Source of the DNA: SZUA-430 sp034440355
GTDB lineage: Bacteria; Pseudomonadota; Alphaproteobacteria; Micropepsales; Micropepsaceae
Assembly: GCA_034440355.1 (NCBI GenBank)
Contig: JAWXBY010000155.1
Span: forward strand, 1 to 37,988
Reading direction: 5' to 3'
DNA: 37,988 nt
Part shown: positions 29,018 to 36,976 of the stretch, one piece after another
Layout of the letters: every line of letters starts with the position of its first letter
Position numbering within the stretch: position 1 is the stretch's first letter
Notes under the pieces: model-generated
Told to the model about the DNA's origin: nothing
The model's input: only the letters and a program-made list of their open reading frames with translations
Databases searched by the model: none
Position numbers and translations under genes: made by a program

Positions 29018-32000
29018 CTACGACGCAGGCGGCTCGACGGGGATGACGTTGTCTTTGTCGTCGCGGTCGATCCAGATGGAGTAGGGGTCGACGGCTACGA
29101 ATTTGGGTGGCTTGTCGGTTGTCAGCGTGACGGTTTGCGTGCCGGTTTTGAGCGGGCGTAGGTCGTAGGTGAGGACTTGGGTGCGGTCGAATTTTGGGTC
29201 GGTTGGGTCACCTGTGAAGGCGCCGACCGCCACGTTCTCGGCCATCGGGGCGTCGGTTTGGACGCCTTTGCCGTCGGCGTAGAATTTCTTGGCTTCGACT
29301 TCGATGGCGACGTCGTATTTGCCGTCGGGGCGTTTGGTGACCTTGGCGGATTTCGCTCTTAGTTCGTAGAGCGTGATTTTTTCGAAGAGGTCCGAGATCA
29401 ACGCGGCGGGTTCGGGGCCGGCTTCCGTGCGCAGGATGGATAGGAAATCCGTCGAGCGCGGGTAGGGGGCGGCTTTGAATTTGTAGCGTTCGATGAAGAG
29501 TTTTAGGGCGCGGTTTAGTTTCTCGGCGCCGATCTCCGTCTTCAGGCGGTAGAGGACCATCGCGCCTTTTTGGTAGTGGATGTATTGCTGGTTCTCGACG
29601 CGGTCGAGCGGTTGTTCGCCGACGTTTTCGCCCAGGCGTCCTTGCAGGTAGCGATCGCGTTCTTGGTTCAGGAATTTCCTGACCTGTTCGGGGCCGTAGA
29701 TTTTTTCCATGACCAAGAGCGACGAGTAGCTGGCGAAGGATTCGCTGAGCATCGTCGAGCCCTGCACGTCGGCGCCCAGCACTTGATGCGCCCACCATTG
29801 GTGCGCGATTTCGTGGGCGGTGACGAAGGTGACCATGTCGATCTTCGACGGGTCGGCCTTCAGCGCCTCGCCGTCTTGCAGGAAGCCGATGTCTTCGGAG
29901 AAGGCGATCGTGTTGGCGAAGGATTGCGCGAAGGTGGCGATGGCGGGGAATTCGATCATGCGCGCTTGGCGGAATTGGTAGGGGCCGAATTCGCGCGCGA
30001 AGACGTCGAGCGACTCCTTCATCACCGACAGCATCAGGTCGATGTTGAAGGCGTGGGTCGGGTGGTAATAGACGGCGAGGTCGATGCCGTTCCACTTCTC
30101 GGACTTGATCGCGTAACGCGCGGATTGGATGGAGTAGAAATTCTGGATCGGCGAGTCCGATTTGAAATGAACCGTGCGGCGGCCGTTCTTTGTTTCGTCG
30201 GAGACGACGTAGCCGGGCGCGATCGGCGTTTGGTCAGCGACGGTTGAGACGGTGATGTCGGAGGCGACCCAGTCGGAGTCCGGCCTCAAGTAGCTGTTGC
30301 CGCCTGCGGTTGGGTCTTCGAGTTTGGGCATGCGCAGTTCGGCGGGCAGGCCTTGGCGGCGGCGCACCGTCGGGTCTTGCAGGAAGTTGTTGCGGTGGAT
30401 GCCGAGGACCGGCGAGACGGCGAGGTTGTTCAGGAAGGTGCCGTTGTCGAGGATCGAGGTTTGGTTGCCGCTGTTCTTGAAGCCGATTTGCTGCAGCACG
30501 GTTTTGAAGCGGATTTGGCGGCGTTCGCCGATCGCCATCGGCCGATCGAATTTGTAGATGCGGTAGTCGTAGTCCTCATACGTCTTCTCAAGATGCGCGC
30601 CGTCGATCTCCAGGGTTTGGATGATCAGGCCTTCGGGCAGGTTGACGTGGACTTCGGTCAGCGGCGCCGTGGTGCGGTTTTCGATTTCGTATCGGCCGGT
30701 GGTGACGGCGCGCGAATCCGATGGGTAGAGCGCGACGTTGAGGCTTACGCCGATGATTCGGGGCTGCGGCTGGTTTTGGAATTTCAGCAGCGCGCGTTCG
30801 GAGTCGGCGGCGAGTATTTCGTTCTGTTCGGCCGTGCGGTATTCGTTCAGCACGTTTGTGTTGTAGTAGATCCACGCGCCCGACGTCAGCGCGACGGCGA
30901 GTGCGAAGGCGAGCGCCGAACCCGCCGGGCCGCTGAGGCGGCGATAGAGTTTGGCGAAGCGCGGCTGATAGCGCGCTTCGGTGCCGCGCGGCCAGATCGC
31001 GAAGGAGACCAGCACGAGGATGAAGGCGATGGCGCTCCAGTAGAGATCGAGCCACGAGCGGCCGATCCAGAAATAGCCTTGGCCGTTCATGTCGGAGAGC
31101 GGCACGCCGGTGGTGCTGCCGTAGAGGTAGAGTTTGTGGTCGAAGCCGAGGCTTGAGAGGACGTTAAGCGAGACGATGTAGAGGCCCATCAAGCCCCAGC
31201 CGACATATTTGTGCGGCGCGATCGCTTGGAGGAAGACCGCGAGGACGGCGAGCTGCAGGAAGCTGACGAACGTCGGGACGGCGTACCAGTGGAAGTATTT
31301 GTCGAACTCGAAGTTGGTGTAGCCCATGAAGGCTTGCACGCCGAGGCCGACGCCGATCGCGACCGCGAGGGTGAGCGCGAGGACAAAGGCGATAGCTAGA
31401 ATTTTCGGCGCGACGAAGACCCAATCCGGCGTGGGGGTGGCGCCGAAGAGTTCGTGCGACTTGCGTTCGCGTTCGCGCCAGACGAGTTCGCCCGCGTAAT
31501 AGGCGGCGATGAGGGCGGGCGCGATCGAGAAGGCGGCGGCCACGTTTTGGATCATCAGGCGCGTGACGGGCAGCAGCGTCCAGTCGTCCAAGGTCATGCC
31601 GACCCACACGGCCGAGATGGAGTTCGCGATGCCCAGCAGGATGAGGATGAAGAAGGCGGGGCTTTTGATGACTTGCGCCATCTCGAAGCGCGTCCATTTC
31701 CAGGTTTGCGCGCGCAGCGACGCGCCGTCGAAGCGCGGGGACACGTTGACGGGGACGTAGGCGCCGATGGGGGCTGCCTCTTCCGACTTCTTTGACGAAC
31801 GGCGGACGCCGCGTTCGGCGAAGCGGTAGAGCGCGTAGGCGAGGCCTAAAAACGCAAACGCGACGGCGATCCAGAGCGCGCGGTTCTGCAGGATCAGGCC
31901 GTCGAGCGGCGGTAGTATCGTGTTGCGGTCGGATGCGGTCCAGTACTTCGTGGCGAGCGACACGGGGCCGAAGCCGAAGGGGTCGAGGAGGGCGGCGAGT

Positions 32001-32605
32001 TGTTCGTTCTTGAGGTCGGAGAGCCATTGGCCGGAGATGGCATAGAGCACGAAGAGAACGATGACGCCGAGATAGGTGAGCGTCATCGAGCGCGCGACGG
32101 CGGCGATCGTGAAGAGGATGGCGGAGACGACGAAGAGCGTCGGCAAGGCGTAGACCACATAGGCGAACGCGTAGTGCGAGACGACGATGGGGCCCAAGCG
32201 TTCTTGGTCGAGCCAGGGCATGTGGATGCCGGCATAGAGCCCCAAGGGCACGGCGGCGAAGGCGAGCGCGCTGGCGAAGAAGGCGCCGGTGAAGCGGCCG
32301 AAGAGATAGTTGAACTTGGTGATGCGGGTGGAGCGGATGATCGGGCCGTAGCCGGTGTCGTCGTCGCGCACGACCACGTTTGCGACGAACGCCGCGACCA
32401 GGAAGAGCGAGAAGATGCTCATCACCAAGTGCGTGATGACGATGGCGAAGGGGGCGTTGATGTTGGTGTTGCCGGCGGCGCCGATTTGGATGCGCTCGCT
32501 GGCGACCGAGCTGAAGGCCATCAGGAAGAAGACGAGGCCTGAGACCCAGAAGACGGGGGACTTCACCTGATACCAGAATTCGAAGCGCGCGATTTTGCCG
32601 AACAT
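29018..32605 (-). CDS. ABC transporter permease fused to an M1-family aminopeptidase
   Basis: The 1195-residue protein has two parts. Residues 1 to about 580 are an ABC-2-type permease with two sets of about six membrane helices: MFGKIARFEFWYQVKSPVFW starts set one, and WKWTRFEMAQVIKSPAFF at about 302-319 starts set two, an internal repeat. Residues 600-1195 form a gluzincin peptidase of the M1 type, probably on the periplasmic side. The zinc site is His931-Glu932-x-x-His935 (TAHEIAHQWW), with Glu955 in MLSESFASYSS 20 residues after His935 as third ligand. GxMxN is replaced by a more divergent exopeptidase region. The partner ATPase gene ends 8 nt upstream, so they form one system. Such fusions occur in Proteobacteria and Bacteroidetes, but their substrate is unknown. 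The ATG at 32605 opens the first permease motif. Confidence 0.95.
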   Translation of the reverse strand: MFGKIARFEFWYQVKSPVFWVSGLVFFLMAFSSVASERIQIGAAGNTNINAPFAIVITHLVMSIFSLFLVAAFVANVVVRDDDTGYGPIIRSTRITKFNYLFGRFTGAFFASALAFAAVPLGLYAGIHMPWLDQERLGPIVVSHYAFAYVVYALPTLFVVSAILFTIAAVARSMTLTYLGVIVLFVLYAISGQWLSDLKNEQLAALLDPFGFGPVSLATKYWTASDRNTILPPLDGLILQNRALWIAVAFAFLGLAYALYRFAERGVRRSSKKSEEAAPIGAYVPVNVSPRFDGASLRAQTWKWTRFEMAQVIKSPAFFILILLGIANSISAVWVGMTLDDWTLLPVTRLMIQNVAAAFSIAPALIAAYYAGELVWRERERKSHELFGATPTPDWVFVAPKILAIAFVLALTLAVAIGVGLGVQAFMGYTNFEFDKYFHWYAVPTFVSFLQLAVLAVFLQAIAPHKYVGWGLMGLYIVSLNVLSSLGFDHKLYLYGSTTGVPLSDMNGQGYFWIGRSWLDLYWSAIAFILVLVSFAIWPRGTEARYQPRFAKLYRRLSGPAGSALAFALAVALTSGAWIYYNTNVLNEYRTAEQNEILAADSERALLKFQNQPQPRIIGVSLNVALYPSDSRAVTTGRYEIENRTTAPLTEVHVNLPEGLIIQTLEIDGAHLEKTYEDYDYRIYKFDRPMAIGERRQIRFKTVLQQIGFKNSGNQTSILDNGTFLNNLAVSPVLGIHRNNFLQDPTVRRRQGLPAELRMPKLEDPTAGGNSYLRPDSDWVASDITVSTVADQTPIAPGYVVSDETKNGRRTVHFKSDSPIQNFYSIQSARYAIKSEKWNGIDLAVYYHPTHAFNIDLMLSVMKESLDVFAREFGPYQFRQARMIEFPAIATFAQSFANTIAFSEDIGFLQDGEALKADPSKIDMVTFVTAHEIAHQWWAHQVLGADVQGSTMLSESFASYSSLLVMEKIYGPEQVRKFLNQERDRYLQGRLGENVGEQPLDRVENQQYIHYQKGAMVLYRLKTEIGAEKLNRALKLFIERYKFKAAPYPRSTDFLSILRTEAGPEPAALISDLFEKITLYELRAKSAKVTKRPDGKYDVAIEVEAKKFYADGKGVQTDAPMAENVAVGAFTGDPTDPKFDRTQVLTYDLRPLKTGTQTVTLTTDKPPKFVAVDPYSIWIDRDDKDNVIPVEPPAS

Positions 32606-32613
32606 GGGGGCGC

Positions 32614-33489
32614 TCAGTTCGCTTGCGTGCTGGTGAGGGCGGCGAAGTAGACGTCTTCGAGATCGGGCGTCACCGGCTCGAAGTCCGGGCCGGGGTTTGT
32701 GTCGGCGAGGACGTGGATCAGCGTGCGGCCGCCGACGAGGCGCGAGAGGATGACGCGGTGGTTGGACTTCGCCGCGTCGAGTTCGCTCTTGTCGATGAAG
32801 CTGCGCCAGACTTTGCCTTTGAGTTCGGCGGTCAGTGCGGACGGGATTCCTTGGCGGGCGATCTTGCCCTTCGAGATGATCGCCATGTCGGAGCAGAGCT
32901 GCGCGACGTCGTCGACGATGTGGGTCGAGAGGATGACGACGACGGTTTGGCTGACGTCGGCGAGGAGGTTTAAGAAACGGTTGCGTTCTTCCGGGTCGAG
33001 GCCTGCGGTCGGCTCGTCCACGATGAGAAGTTGCGGTTTGCCGATGAGGGCTTGCGCGATGCCGTAGCGTTGGCGCATGCCGCCGGAGAAACCGGCGACG
33101 GATTTGTTGCGCACGTTCCACAAGTTCGTTTGGCGCAACAGCGTTTCGACGGTTTGGCGGCGCTCGCGTGCGTTGGCGATGCCTTTCAGTACCGCCATGT
33201 GATCCAGCATCGCGTAGGCCGACACGCGCGGGTAGACGCCGAAATCTTGGGGCAAGTAGCCCAGCACTTGGCGCAGGCGTTCGGGATCTTTAATGACGTC
33301 GATGCCGCCGAAGCGGATGGCGCCTTTCGACGGCGTCTGCAGCGTCGCGATGGTGCGCATCAGCGTCGACTTGCCGGCGCCGTTCGGACCTAGCAAGCCA
33401 AACAGGCCGGGTTTGATTTCGATGCTGACATTGTTCAGCGCGGTCACACCGCCACGATAGATTTGCGTGACGCCATCGACGACGAGCAT
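32614..33489 (-). CDS. ABC transporter ATP-binding protein
   Basis: The 291-residue ATPase has all expected motifs: Walker A GPNGAGKST at 34-42, Q-loop LPQDFG with Gln81, signature FSGGMRQR at 134-141, Walker B LLIVDEP at 154-160, D-loop AGLDP and switch His190. The C-terminal about 75 residues form an accessory domain typical of ABC-2 export ATPases. It energises the permease-peptidase encoded 8 nt downstream. The ATG at 33489 is chosen because GGGGAA lies 5 nt upstream; an ATG at 33504 would place that site inside the gene. The MerR-ATPase gene lies 110 nt upstream on the same strand. Confidence 0.95.
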   Translation of the reverse strand: MLVVDGVTQIYRGGVTALNNVSIEIKPGLFGLLGPNGAGKSTLMRTIATLQTPSKGAIRFGGIDVIKDPERLRQVLGYLPQDFGVYPRVSAYAMLDHMAVLKGIANARERRQTVETLLRQTNLWNVRNKSVAGFSGGMRQRYGIAQALIGKPQLLIVDEPTAGLDPEERNRFLNLLADVSQTVVVILSTHIVDDVAQLCSDMAIISKGKIARQGIPSALTAELKGKVWRSFIDKSELDAAKSNHRVILSRLVGGRTLIHVLADTNPGPDFEPVTPDLEDVYFAALTSTQAN

Positions 33490-33557
33490 AGATTCCCCAC
33501 CCATTTGCGTGGGGTCGTTATAGCCTTACGGACGCTGTCAAATCATCACCAAGGCGT

Positions 33558-33594
33558 GAAACGCGCTCTTTACCACGCAGGCGTGGCGCGTTTC
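33558..33594. repeat. Nested inverted repeat between MerR-type and ABC genes
   Basis: Outer arms GAAACGCG/CGCGTTTC (33558-33565 with 33587-33594) enclose CCACGC-AG-GCGTGG (33573-33586). It starts right after the MerR-type stop codon. No T-tract follows on either strand, so it may be a factor-dependent end, an mRNA stabiliser or an operator. Confidence 0.5.
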
Positions 33595-33598
33595 TGGG

Positions 33599-34618
33599 TC
33601 AGCGCCTGGCCAGTTCTGCGCCGCGCACCGCGATGACACCTTGCGTCCGCGCGCGGACGTCGGGTGAGGCGAGGCAGGTCGCGACGGCCTCGTAACCGGG
33701 CGCGCCGGGGTGGGGTGTGACGTGGGCCGGCGGGCTGTGATTGGCGGGACACAATATGATGGCTTCGTTCGCGCCGACGGAGGCGAGGTCCAGGATCGCG
33801 CAGGATCGTGTCGTCGCGAAGACCGGCCGTGCGTTGGCGCCCCTGCGGCGCAGATGTGCGATGAGTGCGTGTTGGGTGGGCTCATCCAGGCCTTGTTCGA
33901 TCATGTCGACGACGAGCGCGTCGAGACCGTCGCTCTCCAATGCGGCGAGAAGGGCGATGAGCGCATCCGTGCGGGTTGCGCCGTCGTCGATGAGCCAGGC
34001 CAGCGCCTGATCGACACGCGCTCTCAGGGCGTCGCCGGCGTCTAGCTCTGCGTGTGTGCGATCAAGACCGATGAAGGCGGCGTTGGGCAGCGTCTCGGCG
34101 ATGCGTTTGGCGAGTTTGGTTTTGCCGCTAAACAAGGGGCCGACGATGTAGTTCAGCGGTTTCACCGTGCGCAACTCGAACCGTTCGCCGCCCCACGGCC
34201 ACGGCAAATCGAACGCGGCGAAGAGTTGCGCCGGCGCTTGCAGGTGCGCGAGTTCGCCGATCGTCGGCGCACGACCATGCGCGAGTTCGTCGCGCAGCTT
34301 GCGCACGTTCTCGACCGTTTGCGCGATCTGTTGGCGTTGGGTTTCGAGCGCCGTTTGATGCGCGGCGAGCGCTTGCTCCAAGCCGTGGGAGTCGCCCGCC
34401 AGCACGCGCTGCACTTGCGTGAGGCTGAAACCCAGCGCGCGCAACGCCACGACCTCGGCGGCGCGTTCCATCTCGTGCGGGCCGAACGCGCGCCAACCGG
34501 CGGCCGTGCGCATCGGCGTCACGAGCCCGCGCTCTTCATAGAGGCGCAACGCCTTCACCGACACGCCGAGCTGTTTGGCGGCATCGGATGGATTCAGAAA
34601 TTTGCCGGGGGCGTTCAC
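33599..34618 (-). CDS. MerR-type regulator fused to a P-loop ATPase-like domain
   Basis: The 339-residue protein has an N-terminal MerR winged helix (about 8-75; LNPSDAAKQLGVSVKALRLY, EERGLVTPMRTAAGWRAF, RALGFSLTQVQRVLAG). A coiled-coil follows (about 80-113). Unlike normal MerR proteins it continues with a nucleotide-binding module. Walker A is GPLFSGKT at 160-167. A Walker-B-like ALVVDMIEQGLDE holds Asp238, and an H-loop-like FATTRSC has Arg instead of His. The segment between resembles a shortened ABC/AAA ATPase without a signature loop. The domain may sense ATP, bind a partner or be degenerate. GTG start at 34618 has GAGGTGAG upstream. A promoter with 19-nt spacing, the MerR-type hallmark, precedes it. 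The ABC system lies 110 nt downstream and is the likely target. Confidence 0.85.
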   Translation of the reverse strand: MNAPGKFLNPSDAAKQLGVSVKALRLYEERGLVTPMRTAAGWRAFGPHEMERAAEVVALRALGFSLTQVQRVLAGDSHGLEQALAAHQTALETQRQQIAQTVENVRKLRDELAHGRAPTIGELAHLQAPAQLFAAFDLPWPWGGERFELRTVKPLNYIVGPLFSGKTKLAKRIAETLPNAAFIGLDRTHAELDAGDALRARVDQALAWLIDDGATRTDALIALLAALESDGLDALVVDMIEQGLDEPTQHALIAHLRRRGANARPVFATTRSCAILDLASVGANEAIILCPANHSPPAHVTPHPGAPGYEAVATCLASPDVRARTQGVIAVRGAELARR

Positions 34619-34636
34619 GACTCACCTCGCTGTACA

Positions 34637-34659
34637 GACGGCCTTCTTATCGGGCCGTC
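34637..34659. repeat. Inverted repeat in the MerR-type promoter
   Basis: GACGGCC (34637-34643) and GGCCGTC (34653-34659) are perfect 7-bp arms with a 9-nt centre that includes the -10 box of the MerR-type promoter. It could be an operator or a weak terminator for the upstream dehydrogenase gene; no T-tract follows. Confidence 0.45.
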
Positions 34660-34676
34660 CGCAGGGGTTGGGTCAA
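34646..34676 (-). promoter_or_regulatory. Promoter with 19-nt spacer before the MerR-type gene
   Basis: On the minus strand TTGACC (34676-34671) and GATAAG (34651-34646) are 19 nt apart, about 28 nt before the GTG start. Over-long spacers are typical of MerR-controlled promoters, which the protein activates by twisting the DNA. Confidence 0.42.
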
Positions 34677-34686
34677 GAGGTGATCG

Positions 34687-36858
34687 TTAGTTCGGCTTCG
34701 GCTTTGCTGCTTGTTGTTCCGCGTATTCGACGGTGGCGCGGGAGGTGATGTAGGCGCGCATGGCTTCGGCGTCGGCGGCGGTGACGGCTTTTGAGAAGTT
34801 GGGCATGCCGTTTTCCAGGCGGCCGCCGTGGATGACTTCTAGCCAGGCGTCTTTGTCGGCGAGCACGACAGAACGGCGGAGGTCGGGTATCGCCGAGCGG
34901 CTGACGCCGCCGTAGCCGTGGCAGATGAAGCAGCCGTGCGCGTGGAATTGCGCGTTGCCGGCTGCCAGGGTTTTTGCGTCGGCTTTGATCGCGGGCGGTT
35001 CTGGCATCGGGATCGGCGTGAGGTCGATCGCGGGCGCTTTTTCTTTGCCGCCGAGTTTGTAGACGAGTACGCGGCCGTTCGGCGTTTCGCCCATCGGCGG
35101 CAGCACTGCGCCCATATAGAGGAAATACGCGCCGCCGTAGCCGGAGAGAGCGGCGACGTATTGTTCGCCGTTCACCTCATACGTCATGGGGCCTGCGGCG
35201 ATGTTGGCGTTGGCTTGCGTCTCCCACAGCTTTGCGCCGGTTGCGGCGTCGTAGGCGAAGAAGCGGCCTTGCGCGTTGCCTTCGAAGACGAGGTCGCTTG
35301 CCGTCGCCAATGCGCCGCCGTTCCACATCGTGTCGTAGGGCACGCGCCATTTCTCTTTGCGCGCGACCGGGTCCCACGCGACGAGCGCGCCGGAGAACAT
35401 CGTCTTCATCGCGTTCTGGGTTGCGGCGTCGTCGGGATAGCCGCCGAACTTTGCGCCGGTGTTGTAGTAAGCGGCGATGGGGGCGAAGTTCGGATCGTCC
35501 TCATAGAGCGTGAGGTTGTTCATCACGGGGAAGTAGACGAGACCGAGGTTCGGATTAAATGCCGCCGACGGCCAGAGGCGTGCGCCGGGCGGCGCGGGCG
35601 TGACCAGCGCGGGCGCCGTCTTGTAGCGCGCTTCCGGATTTTCGATCGGGCGGCCGAAGGTCGGCGACGCCGGGTCTTGGTCGACGCCGGTGGCCCAGCT
35701 GATCGGCATGCCCGCAGGCGTGTCTTTCGCGGCGCGCATTTGGATCAGCGGGTCGGCGGAGATGAGTCTGCCGGTCGCGCGGTCGAGCACGTAGAAGAAG
35801 CCGTTCTTCGGCGCGTGGAGTGCGACCTTCGTTTGCTTGCCGCCTAGGGACAAGTCGGCGAGCACGATCGACTGAATGGAATTGTGGTCCCAGGTTTCGC
35901 CGGGCGTCGTTTGATAGTGCCATTTGTATTTGCCGGTCTTCGCGTCGACGGCGACGATGCCGCAGAGGAAGAGATTGTCGCCGCCGCCGGGCGAGCGGTG
36001 CAATTGATTCCACGGCGAGCCGTTGCCGGTGCCGATGAGCACTTGATCGTAGTCGGCATCGTAGACGATGGAATCCCACGCGGTGCCGCCGCCGCCGATC
36101 TTCCACCACTCGCCGGTCCACGTCTTCGACATCATCGCCAGCACGTCGTCGCTCGCCGCGCCATCGGGGCCTTTCGCCGGATCGCCGGGGACGAGATAGA
36201 AGCGCCAGACGAGCTTGCCCGTTTCCGCATCATATGCGCCGACGTAGCCGCGCACGCCGAGATCGGCGCCGCCGTTACCGATGTAGATCAAACCGTTCGC
36301 GACGCGCGGCGCGCCGGTGATGGTGTAGGGCTGCGATTGGTCGACGGTCAGCGTCTCCCACACCTTCTTGCCGCTCTTGGCGTCGAGCGCGATGAGGCGG
36401 CCGTCGAAAGCGGCGACGAAGATTTTCCCTTTCCACATTGCGAGGCCGCGCGAGGTGACGTCGCAGCAGGCTTTCGCGCCAAAGCTACGCGGGACTTCGG
36501 GATCGTAGCGCCAGAGTTCTTTGCCGGTCGCGCCGTCCAGCGCGTGGACGACGCTCCACGACGAGACGACGTACATCACGCCGTCGGCGACGAGCGGCGT
36601 CGCGGACTGGCCGCGGTTGGTGGTGAGTTCGAAGGTCCAGGCGAGGCCCAGGTCCTTCACGTTTTCTTTGTTGATCTTGGTCAGCGGACTGAAACGCTGT
36701 TCGGAGAAGGTGCGGCCGTAGGTAAGCCAGTCGCCAGACCGCTTGTCGGCATTCTCGATTGCCGCTTGGTCGACTGCTTCGGGCCCCTTCTTGACGTCGC
36801 CGCAACTGGTGAGCGCGAGCACGAGGGCGGACAAGGCGAGCAGGCGCCGAAGCGACAT
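34687..36858 (-). CDS. PQQ-dependent alcohol dehydrogenase with C-terminal cytochrome c domain (quinohaemoprotein, lipoprotein)
   Basis: The 723-residue protein has an N-terminal signal with lipobox LTSC (Cys19), so it is probably lipid-anchored in the periplasm. The eight-bladed PQQ propeller spans about 40-600, with repeated DAxTGKxxW-type tryptophan docking motifs (LDGATGKELWRYDP, YDAETGKLVWRF, YDAATGAKLWETQ). The vicinal disulfide pair Cys131-Cys132 (KACCDVTSRG) near PQQ is diagnostic of this family. The C-terminal cytochrome c domain has CFICH (Cys643, Cys646, His647) and axial Met685 (NGMPNF). The enzyme oxidises alcohols and passes electrons to the respiratory chain. ATG at 36858 is chosen because GGAG lies 6 nt upstream; two ATG codons directly before it are too close. 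No PQQ synthesis genes are in the window. Confidence 0.95.
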   Translation of the reverse strand: MSLRRLLALSALVLALTSCGDVKKGPEAVDQAAIENADKRSGDWLTYGRTFSEQRFSPLTKINKENVKDLGLAWTFELTTNRGQSATPLVADGVMYVVSSWSVVHALDGATGKELWRYDPEVPRSFGAKACCDVTSRGLAMWKGKIFVAAFDGRLIALDAKSGKKVWETLTVDQSQPYTITGAPRVANGLIYIGNGGADLGVRGYVGAYDAETGKLVWRFYLVPGDPAKGPDGAASDDVLAMMSKTWTGEWWKIGGGGTAWDSIVYDADYDQVLIGTGNGSPWNQLHRSPGGGDNLFLCGIVAVDAKTGKYKWHYQTTPGETWDHNSIQSIVLADLSLGGKQTKVALHAPKNGFFYVLDRATGRLISADPLIQMRAAKDTPAGMPISWATGVDQDPASPTFGRPIENPEARYKTAPALVTPAPPGARLWPSAAFNPNLGLVYFPVMNNLTLYEDDPNFAPIAAYYNTGAKFGGYPDDAATQNAMKTMFSGALVAWDPVARKEKWRVPYDTMWNGGALATASDLVFEGNAQGRFFAYDAATGAKLWETQANANIAAGPMTYEVNGEQYVAALSGYGGAYFLYMGAVLPPMGETPNGRVLVYKLGGKEKAPAIDLTPIPMPEPPAIKADAKTLAAGNAQFHAHGCFICHGYGGVSRSAIPDLRRSVVLADKDAWLEVIHGGRLENGMPNFSKAVTAADAEAMRAYITSRATVEYAEQQAAKPKPN

Positions 36859-36976
36859 CATCATCTCCGCGATGGTGAGAGAGAATTAAGGGTACACTTT
36901 GCGTGATGGACTGGCGGTGTGCAATGTGTGCGGTGCAGCACAGAAGTGGTGTTCGTCGGCTTCGACGATTGAAGCA

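Noticed and set aside
32606..33121. In-frame extension of the permease-peptidase upstream of 32605
   Set aside because: The extension is Arg/Pro/His-rich and overlaps the ABC ATPase gene in another frame; the real permease start motif begins at 32605.
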